Positions 6,022 to 10,357 of a stretch of DNA of 10,357 nucleotides are shown here, piece by piece. Within the stretch, counting starts at the first letter, position 1; each line of letters starts with the position of its first letter. Location of the stretch: NCBI GenBank assembly GCA_900551655.1, contig URWM01000034.1:1-10357 (forward strand). The letters are read 5' to 3'. Origin of the DNA: an uncultured Collinsella sp. (lineage in GTDB: Bacteria > Actinomycetota > Coriobacteriia > Coriobacteriales > Coriobacteriaceae). A program made the translations under genes and the position numbers. The notes under the pieces were generated by a model. It worked only from the letters and a program-made list of their open reading frames with translations, ran no database searches and had not been told where the DNA came from.

Positions 6022-6972
6022 ATGGTTAACGAGAAGAAGGTCGCTATTGTCGGCTGCGGTTTCGTCGGTTCGTCTTCGGCGTTCGCGTTGATGCAGAGCG
6101 GTCTGTTCTCCGAGATGGTCCTCATCGACGTGGACAAGAACCGCGCCGAGGGTGAGGCTCTGGATATCGCGCACGGCATGACGTTTGCCGAGCCGATGAA
6201 GATCTACGCCGGCGATTATTCCGATGTAGCCGACGCCGCCATGATCGTCGTCACCGCTGGCGCTGCCCAGAAGCCCGGTGAGACCCGCTTGGACCTGGTC
6301 AACAAGAACGTCAACATCTTTAAGTCCATTATCCCCGAGATTAAGAAGTCTGGCTTCGACGGCATTCTGCTCATCGTCTCCAACCCGGTCGATGTTCTGA
6401 CCTATGCCGCCATCAAGATGTCCGGCCTGCCCGAGGGCCATGTCATCGGCTCCGGTACCGTGCTCGACACCGGTCGTCTGCAGCAGATGCTTGGTGCCCA
6501 CGTTGAGGTCGACCCGCGCGATGTCCAGGCCTACGTCATGGGCGAGCACGGTGACTCCGAGTTCGTCGCTTGGTCCAGCGCCCAGGTTGCCGGCGTTCCG
6601 CTGAACACCTTCTGCGAGCTTCACGGTCATCTGGAGCATGAGGCTGCCGAGAAGCGCATCGCCGAGGACGTCAAGAACTCCGCCTACACCATCATCGAGA
6701 AGAAGCACGCTACCTACTATGGCGTCGCCATGGCCGTCAAGCGCATTTGCACTGCCGTCATGCGTGACGAGCAGACCGTTCTGCCCGTCTCCTCGCTCAT
6801 GGTGGGCGAGTATGGCCTGTCCGATCTTGCCATCTCCATGCCGACCGTCGTTGGCCGCGACGGCGTTGTCTGCCGCGTCCCCGTGCCGCTGAACGATGAC
6901 GAGCAGCATGAGCTCACCGTCTCTGCAAAGGCTCTTAAGGACATCATCGACAGCGTCGATTTTTCCTGCTAA
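6022..6972 (+). CDS. ldh: L-lactate dehydrogenase
   Basis: The 316-residue cytoplasmic enzyme reduces pyruvate to L-lactate with NADH, regenerating NAD+ in fermentation. It shows the Rossmann motif GCGFVG (11-16) with D36 after beta-2 for NAD selectivity, Q83 in the mobile loop TAGAAQKPGETR, R89, D149 and R152 in LDTGRLQ, and catalytic H176 in MGEHGDSEF. Q83 at the specificity position marks it as a lactate rather than malate dehydrogenase (which has Arg). The positions equivalent to Arg173 and His188 (fructose-1,6-bisphosphate-binding residues of allosteric bacterial LDHs) are Q154 and Q169, so activation by that sugar is unlikely; this is an inference from motif alignment. The start follows GGGAG with a 6-base gap. 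It appears monocistronic, with a structured leader and a terminator at 7006-7039. Confidence 0.95.
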   Translation: MVNEKKVAIVGCGFVGSSSAFALMQSGLFSEMVLIDVDKNRAEGEALDIAHGMTFAEPMKIYAGDYSDVADAAMIVVTAGAAQKPGETRLDLVNKNVNIFKSIIPEIKKSGFDGILLIVSNPVDVLTYAAIKMSGLPEGHVIGSGTVLDTGRLQQMLGAHVEVDPRDVQAYVMGEHGDSEFVAWSSAQVAGVPLNTFCELHGHLEHEAAEKRIAEDVKNSAYTIIEKKHATYYGVAMAVKRICTAVMRDEQTVLPVSSLMVGEYGLSDLAISMPTVVGRDGVVCRVPVPLNDDEQHELTVSAKALKDIIDSVDFSC

Positions 6973-7005
6973 ATCAAGCTCGCTAGAGCGAAAAGCTACA
7001 ATGAA

Positions 7006-7039
7006 GGCGTCCGGGTCCACACGGCTCGGGCGCCTTTTT
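7006..7039 (+). terminator. Intrinsic terminator after ldh
   Basis: GGCGTCCG (7006-7013) pairs with CGGGCGCC (7027-7034) through eight pairs including one U-G, with possible inward extension, followed by TTTTT (7035-7039). It lies about 33 bases after the ldh TAA. A TACAAT hexamer (6997-7002) directly before it could be a -10 box, but any transcript from it would meet the hairpin at once. Confidence 0.85.
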
Positions 7040-7070
7040 GGTACAAAGTAACCTGACTCCAATGCACCAT
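7038..7070. repeat. Intergenic palindromic repeat element, copy 1
   Basis: The unit begins TTGGTACAAAGTAACCTG and ends TGCACCAT. Its first 18 bases match copy 2 (8270-8301) at 16 positions, and the second half also aligns (CCAATGCACCA against CCGATGTGCCA) with a one-base length difference. The ends are imperfect inverted repeats. The two copies sit just before and just after the DUF2974 gene. This looks like a short REP- or MITE-type intergenic element, a class that is an inference here. Confidence 0.55.
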
Positions 7071-7094
7071 AGTTGCCCCAATGCACCATAGTTG
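7059..7094. repeat. 17-bp perfect direct repeat before the DUF2974 gene
   Basis: CCAATGCACCATAGTTG occurs at 7059-7075 and again at 7078-7094, separated by CC (19-bp period). The first copy overlaps the 3' half of the intergenic element at 7038-7070, so that element's end appears to have been duplicated. The second copy ends 11 bases before the start codon of the gene at 7106 and close to its GGGAGG. It could be a replication-slippage product or a pair of regulator sites spaced about two helical turns apart. Confidence 0.8.
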
Positions 7095-7105
7095 ATGGGA
7101 GGGCC

Positions 7106-8266
7106 ATGTCGGATTCGCCTAATTTTTTAACCTATGCCCAGACGACGTTTGATCCGTTTGAGGAGAGGCCGTTCTGCGCGGTGGATAGCCTGGTCTTTGC
7201 GTGGTTGTCCTATTTGCGTTTGCCGGGTGATATGGCGGAGCTGACGAACTGGCAGGGCCTAGACGTACGCGAGCTGCTGCGTGCCGAGTGCTACCGGGAC
7301 ATGATTGACGATTTGTGGGACCCAGAGGGGAGCAGAGCCTTGTTGGAGGCCGTGACAGCAAGCCCTCGCTACCGTGGCGTACACGTTTGCGGCTATCGTG
7401 CCGTGAGCGATGTGGTGGCGACAGAGCAGTTTGCAGCCATGGCGTTCCGGTTTCCGGCGGGGTTTAGCTATCTTTCCTTCCGGGGGACCGACAGCACGAT
7501 TGTGGGCTGGAAAGAGGACTTTAACATGGCATTCCGGTGTCCTGTGCCGGCCCAGGAATCCGCGGCGCGCTATGTGGACGAGGCGGCGGATGCGATCGAC
7601 GGGCCGCTTTTGTGCGGAGGTCATTCCAAGGGTGGAAACCTTGCGGTGTACGGTGCGGCGATGTGCTCCGATGTCGCCCGTGAGCGAATCGAACGGGTGT
7701 ATTCCCATGATGGTCCGGGCTTCGTCGAGGAGTTTCTGAACGGCAACGCCTTTGCCGATCTTTCCGGTCGAATCGACAAGACGCTACCTCGGTCGTCGAT
7801 CTTTGGCATGATGTTCGAGACACAGGAGGACTATGCCATCGTTGAGAGCACCGAGTCCAGCCTGCTGCAGCACAATCCCTTTAGCTGGGTGGTTGATGGT
7901 CGCGACTTCGTGTACTGTGAGCGCCTGTCCGCCGGTGCTCGATACGTTGATGGCTCCATTCGCGAGATGCTGCTTGCAGTGGGGCCTAGCGAGCGCGAGC
8001 GTTTTGTAGATGCGTTGTTCTCCGTGTTTGAGGCTACGGGTGCTGAGCGGTTTGCGGATATCGTTGGAAATCTGCGCGAAAGCCTGCCCGTGATGCTCCA
8101 GGCTGCGCAAGGCTTTGACAAGGATACGCGACGCTTTGTCTCGCAGACCATCGCGGCAATCCTTAAATGCGCACTGCTGCCCAAACGACCCCAGATCGAC
8201 ATGCCCGCAGCCGGTAAGAGTCTGGCAGAACAACTCGAGGCGTGGCAGTCCGAGCTTCTGCGCTAG
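7106..8266 (+). CDS. Mbeg1-like / DUF2974 alpha/beta-hydrolase family protein
   Basis: The 386-residue protein matches the DUF2974 (Mbeg1-like) lipase-type family. Recognisable features are the N-terminal PFCAVDSLVFAWLSYL region (22-37), the strand SYLSFRGTDSTIVGWKEDFNM (121-141), the nucleophile elbow GGHSKGGNLA with S174, D202 in YSHDGPGF, and H256 in LLQHNPFSW. S174-D202-H256 would form a Ser-Asp-His triad, although the Asp and His assignments are by pattern only. There is no signal peptide or clear membrane segment, so it is probably a cytoplasmic esterase or lipase; the substrate is unknown. The start ATG 7106 follows GGGAGG by a short gap of three to four bases. The family's typical length is similar. 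It is flanked by two copies of an intergenic repeat, and no terminator is visible after it. Confidence 0.88.
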   Translation: MSDSPNFLTYAQTTFDPFEERPFCAVDSLVFAWLSYLRLPGDMAELTNWQGLDVRELLRAECYRDMIDDLWDPEGSRALLEAVTASPRYRGVHVCGYRAVSDVVATEQFAAMAFRFPAGFSYLSFRGTDSTIVGWKEDFNMAFRCPVPAQESAARYVDEAADAIDGPLLCGGHSKGGNLAVYGAAMCSDVARERIERVYSHDGPGFVEEFLNGNAFADLSGRIDKTLPRSSIFGMMFETQEDYAIVESTESSLLQHNPFSWVVDGRDFVYCERLSAGARYVDGSIREMLLAVGPSERERFVDALFSVFEATGAERFADIVGNLRESLPVMLQAAQGFDKDTRRFVSQTIAAILKCALLPKRPQIDMPAAGKSLAEQLEAWQSELLR

Positions 8267-8269
8267 CCA

Positions 8270-8301
8270 TTGGTGCAAAGCAACCTGTCCCGATGTGCCA
8301 A
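8270..8301. repeat. Intergenic palindromic repeat element, copy 2
   Basis: The unit begins TTGGTGCAAAGCAACCTG and ends TGTGCCAA, starting three bases after the DUF2974 stop codon. The end octamers TTGGTGCA and TGTGCCAA can pair over eight positions including two wobble pairs, so the transcript could fold into a stem-loop there. It is related to copy 1 at 7038-7070 but lacks the 17-bp tandem duplication. Confidence 0.55.
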
Positions 8302-8332
8302 TCTTCGATGCGCCTGGGGCGGGCTTGACCGC

Positions 8333-8338
8333 TATACT
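8333..8338 (+). promoter_or_regulatory. -10 box of the nucleoid-associated protein gene
   Basis: TATACT fits the -10 consensus well and would start transcription near 8345, about 32 bases before the ATG at 8377. TTGACC (8325-8330) looks like a -35 but is only two bases away, so it cannot serve with this -10. No correctly spaced -35 is seen. Confidence 0.45.
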
Positions 8339-8376
8339 GGTTCGTGCCGAAATCGATCTAGAACGGAATGCCGTAT

Positions 8377-9381
8377 ATGAAAATCAATCACGCGATTCTG
8401 CATATCCTGGACTTTGACTCTGCCGTCAACGTTATGAGCCAGCGCGAGCTCGATACCGAAAGCCGTACCGTGCGCAATTTCGTAACCACGCATCTGCGCC
8501 GTGCACGCACCTCGGCCGACAATAAACGCGCCACGTTTGCCGAGAACTCCGCATTCGGTGGCGAGCTCAAGGGCTATTTCTTTGGCGAGCGCGAGTTCGT
8601 GGACCTGTCGCAGCAGATTGCGGAGTTTATCTCTTCCGAGCTCACCAAAGCCGAGAAAGCCGAGTCCACCGACGTGCTCGTGGCCGATTTTGACGACGAT
8701 GAGGATGCCCGCTGGTTTGCCGTGATGCTGCTGGGCTCCAAGCAGGCTTTTATGCACGAAGTGGGCCGCGAGGAGGGGGAGGTGCGCAACGACATCGCGC
8801 GCCACTACGCCATTCTGCCGAACCCCTCGCAAAAGGTGCCGAGCTATGCCATCGTGCGTGCGAGCACCATGGAGATCGGTTACGTGGACAAGAAACGCAA
8901 GATTGCCGGTGAGGACCGTATGCTTATCCCCGATGGCCTGCTGCAGTGCGACACGGGCGTATCGGGCAAGGAGGTCATCGACACCGTGACGCGTGTGGTC
9001 GAGGAAGTCGCCGAGGAGCACGGTGCCAATACGGCCGTGGCGCTCGCCAAGGTTAAGGCTGCCGTCGCCGAGAAAGTCGAGGATGACGAGGAGCTGCCGC
9101 CTTGGGATATCGTCGATGAGGTCTTTGAGGACGAACCGGTTATCAAGGAGAGCGTGCGCGCGGCACTGACTGAGGAGAAGGTGCCTGAGCGTGTGCCCGT
9201 GGAGCGCAAGCAGGTCGAACGCGCGGCGGTGCGCAATCATAAGATCCGTACCGACACGGGTATCGAGATCAGCTTCCCGGCCGAGATGGGTTCGAACTCC
9301 GAGTACATCGAGTTTGTCAACGAGCCCAACGGCCTCATCTCTATCGAGCTCAAAAACATCGGCAGCATCGAGAATCGATAG
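8377..9381 (+). CDS. 37-kDa nucleoid-associated protein (NdpA/YejK family)
   Basis: The 334-residue protein begins MKINHAILHILDFDS and matches the family of E. coli YejK/NdpA (335 residues), a cytoplasmic protein that associates with the nucleoid and whose exact role is poorly defined. Supporting segments are the N-terminal HAILHILD, the acidic VADFDDDEDARWFAVMLLGS (102-121), the central YVDKKRKIAGEDRMLIPDG (169-187), a charged helical region (200-285) and the conserved end KIRTDTGIEISFPAE (289-303) followed by YIEFVNEPNGLISIELKNIG (310-329). I use ATG 8377 because the weak CGGA at 8364-8367 is nine bases away, while the in-frame ATG 8368 overlaps its end. Downstream, a weak 5-bp hairpin overlapping the stop and a T6 run (9385-9390) may give partial termination before the toxin-antitoxin promoter. 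The family is better known from proteobacteria and some Gram-positives; its role here is inferred. Confidence 0.88.
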   Translation: MKINHAILHILDFDSAVNVMSQRELDTESRTVRNFVTTHLRRARTSADNKRATFAENSAFGGELKGYFFGEREFVDLSQQIAEFISSELTKAEKAESTDVLVADFDDDEDARWFAVMLLGSKQAFMHEVGREEGEVRNDIARHYAILPNPSQKVPSYAIVRASTMEIGYVDKKRKIAGEDRMLIPDGLLQCDTGVSGKEVIDTVTRVVEEVAEEHGANTAVALAKVKAAVAEKVEDDEELPPWDIVDEVFEDEPVIKESVRAALTEEKVPERVPVERKQVERAAVRNHKIRTDTGIEISFPAEMGSNSEYIEFVNEPNGLISIELKNIGSIENR

Positions 9382-9404
9382 GGCTTTTTTCTTTCGAATA
9401 AAAG

Positions 9405-9446
9405 TCTGGATTATATTTTGAAGTATACTTTGAAATATAATCCAGA
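9405..9446 (+). promoter_or_regulatory. 42-bp near-perfect palindrome covering the toxin-antitoxin promoter
   Basis: Outer arms TCTGGATTATATT (9405-9417) and AATATAATCCAGA (9434-9446) are perfect complements, and the inner AAGTATACTT (9421-9430) is a perfect palindrome on the same centre. Of 21 symmetric positions, 19 pair and two are T-G. The right arm contains TATAAT (9436-9441), an ideal -10 box, giving a start near 9448 and a short leader to GGAGG (9456-9460). This is the expected place for toxin-antitoxin autoregulation by antitoxin or complex binding. Because TTATTTTTT follows, the RNA form could also terminate read-through from the upstream gene. Confidence 0.75.
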
Positions 9447-9465
9447 TTATTTTTTGGAGGTCAAA

Positions 9466-9816
9466 ATGTCCGCACTTGTTCTGGAAAAACCGGTGTTTAC
9501 AAAAGACCAGGTTGTTTCGGCTACCGAAGCAAGCAAGTCTTTATCTGCCATTCGTAAACGCGCAAAACGCGCACCACAGTTCATTGCCGATCATAACGAT
9601 ATCGATACCGTGATTATCGACTATGCCGCCTATGAGGAAATGTACGGCGCGCTGCAGTATCTGCACGAACTTGAGATAAATCGCATCGCTGCTGATCGAG
9701 TCAAGCATGGTCCGCATGAATTTGTTCCGTTTGAGGACGCCCTAACTACCGAGGAGCTCGCGGAGTTTGAATCGATGTATCCGGACGCGATCCCCGATGA
9801 GGATCTTTTCGAATGA
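9466..9816 (+). CDS. Type II antitoxin, Phd/YefM-like
   Basis: The 116-residue protein is encoded directly before, and overlapping, a RelE-type toxin gene. Residues 16-70 fit the Phd/YefM pattern: VVSATEASKSLSAIRKRAKRA (DNA-binding N-terminal fold), then DTVIIDYAAYEEMYGALQYL. The C-terminal part is long and acidic (VPFEDALTTEELAEFESM, ending PDEDLFE), as expected for a segment that wraps the basic toxin. It is longer than a typical Phd/YefM protein of roughly 80-90 residues. The start follows GGAGG by five bases, and the stop overlaps the toxin start as ATGA, so the two are translationally coupled. The 42-bp palindrome upstream is its probable autoregulatory operator. Family assignment is by pattern; a RelB-like (ribbon-helix-helix) alternative is less likely. 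Confidence 0.82.
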   Translation: MSALVLEKPVFTKDQVVSATEASKSLSAIRKRAKRAPQFIADHNDIDTVIIDYAAYEEMYGALQYLHELEINRIAADRVKHGPHEFVPFEDALTTEELAEFESMYPDAIPDEDLFE

Positions 9817-10157
9817 GTGGGCATTTTGTCGTCGGCTTTTTGAATCGAGACGTCGAGAAGGAATATCAAAAACTAGATGGATCTCAGCGAAGACTTGTCC
9901 GTATTGCAGTCGCGAAATTAAAGACGCGCGCTGATGAAATTGGAACGCCGCTTCACGGCGAGCTTGCCGGCTGCAAAAAGATCAAATGGCGCAATGCAGG
10001 ACTCCGAATGGTTTTTCGAATCCGGGAGGACGGAACGGTTGAGATTGCCGAGATCGTGGCAATAGGGCGGCGCGACCGTTCCGAGGTCTATAAGACGGCC
10101 GCAGGGCGCTTGTCAAAGCGACCCGCCATGGTTGAATACGACGGAACCCTGAGATGA
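9813..10157 (+). CDS. Type II toxin, RelE-family mRNA interferase
   Basis: The 114-residue basic protein would cleave mRNA in the ribosomal A site when freed from its antitoxin. The stretch KIKWRNAGLR (56-65) aligns without gaps to E. coli RelE KIKLRASGYR, and RRDRSEVY (86-93) aligns to KRERSEVY. The residues reported as important in RelE (Lys52, Lys54, Arg61, Arg81, Tyr87) are thus all present, here K56, K58, R65, R87 and Y93. That favours a RelE-type RNase over a ParE-type gyrase poison, which lacks this set. The gene overlaps the antitoxin stop by four bases and has GAGGA (9799-9803) nine bases upstream. A C-terminal extension of about 15 residues (KRPAMVEYDGTLR) follows the usual end. A strong terminator closes the operon. 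Confidence 0.88.
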   Translation: MSGHFVVGFLNRDVEKEYQKLDGSQRRLVRIAVAKLKTRADEIGTPLHGELAGCKKIKWRNAGLRMVFRIREDGTVEIAEIVAIGRRDRSEVYKTAAGRLSKRPAMVEYDGTLR

Positions 10158-10160
10158 TGA

Positions 10161-10194
10161 AGGCCGAAGCCCCGATGGTGCTTCGGCCTTTTTT
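10161..10194 (+). terminator. Intrinsic terminator of the toxin-antitoxin operon
   Basis: AGGCCGAAGC (10161-10170) and GCTTCGGCCT (10180-10189) form a perfect 10-bp stem with a 9-base loop, running into a T6 tract (10189-10194). It starts four bases after the toxin stop codon. Confidence 0.93.
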
Positions 10195-10248
10195 GTTTTC
10201 GGCTTGGTTGCTGACATTGCGCCGCAGGTTGAGCATGCGTCAGCGAAA

Positions 10249-10270
10249 ACGCGGTTTGTCAAAACCGCGT
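10249..10270 (-). terminator. Intrinsic terminator of the minus-strand gene at the right edge
   Basis: ACGCGGTTT (10249-10257) and AAACCGCGT (10262-10270) form a perfect 9-bp stem with a 4-base loop. On the minus strand it is followed by TTTTC and lies just past the stop codon at 10276. Together with the terminator at 10161-10194 it insulates two convergent transcripts; no gene is seen between them. Confidence 0.8.
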
Positions 10271-10275
10271 AATTA

Positions 10276-10357
10276 CTAAAGCTGGCGTAAGCCCTCTTCG
10301 AGGCCAGTCTTGCTGTCGGTCTTCTCGTCGCGCATCTTGATGACGTGGGCGGGGACA
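10276..10357 (-). CDS. C-terminal end of an unrecognised minus-strand gene
   Basis: Only the last 26 residues are in the window. The frame is open from the right edge to TAG (10278-10276) and reads VPAHVIKMRDEKTD, then SKTGLEEGLRQL. The charged, helix-compatible sequence, GC-rich codons and a well-formed terminator right after the stop support a real coding end. It is too short for a functional call. Confidence 0.6.
   Translation of the reverse strand, partial: VPAHVIKMRDEKTDSKTGLEEGLRQL

Noticed and set aside
7059..7094. Start of a CRISPR array
   Set aside because: Only two 17-bp units with a 2-base gap; no spacers of proper length and no cas genes.
8332..9240. 302-codon minus-strand frame opposite the nucleoid-associated protein gene
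   Set aside because: His/Leu/Arg-rich antisense product without an RBS; the forward frame matches a known family throughout.
9813..10157. ParE-type (gyrase-targeting) toxin
   Set aside because: The full RelE catalytic set (K56, K58, R65, R87, Y93) is present, which ParE proteins lack.
10210..10244. GCTGAC...GTCAGC inverted repeat between the two terminators
   Set aside because: Only 6-bp arms with a long loop and no T-run; likely chance.

Overview
This high-GC window looks like a chromosomal contig end from a gut Coriobacteriia actinobacterium, most likely Collinsella or a close relative. That assignment rests on gene content, GC-rich codon use and protein style; no marker gene is present, so it is an inference. 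The first 29 bases are not biological: they are a Nextera (Tn5) sequencing adapter left on the contig end, so the first gene is cut by the assembly and not by nature.

Layout. On the minus strand, 30-1270 is the 5' part of an unrecognised protein with a small N-terminal domain, a long acidic Pro/Glu/Ala linker and the start of a second domain. Two 16-bp palindromes sit around its -10 box. Further upstream on the same strand, 1411-2355 is an unrecognised single-pass membrane protein with a Ser/Thr/Gly-rich tail, closed by a strong terminator hairpin. A roughly 200-bp divergent promoter region then leads to plus-strand genes: glutamine-dependent NAD+ synthetase (nadE, 2559-4538), a class I/II PLP aminotransferase (4657-5820), L-lactate dehydrogenase (ldh, 6022-6972), a Mbeg1-like/DUF2974 alpha/beta-hydrolase (7106-8266), a 37-kDa nucleoid-associated (NdpA/YejK) family protein (8377-9381), and a type II toxin-antitoxin pair (9466-10157) with a Phd/YefM-like antitoxin and a RelE-type toxin. 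A minus-strand gene enters from the right edge (10276-10357), with terminators from both sides between it and the toxin gene.

How the genes relate. NAD synthetase and LDH are linked by NAD(H), but each gene has its own leader or terminator, so there is little sign of one operon apart from the translationally coupled toxin-antitoxin genes. The most interesting non-coding signals are a 42-bp near-perfect palindrome covering the toxin-antitoxin promoter, diverged copies of a short palindromic intergenic element flanking the DUF2974 gene (one carrying a 17-bp tandem duplication), and strong hairpins placed directly before the ribosome-binding sites of the aminotransferase and LDH genes. I see no CRISPR array, tRNA, rRNA, insertion sequence or clearly new multi-gene system. 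No gap between genes exceeds about 205 bases.
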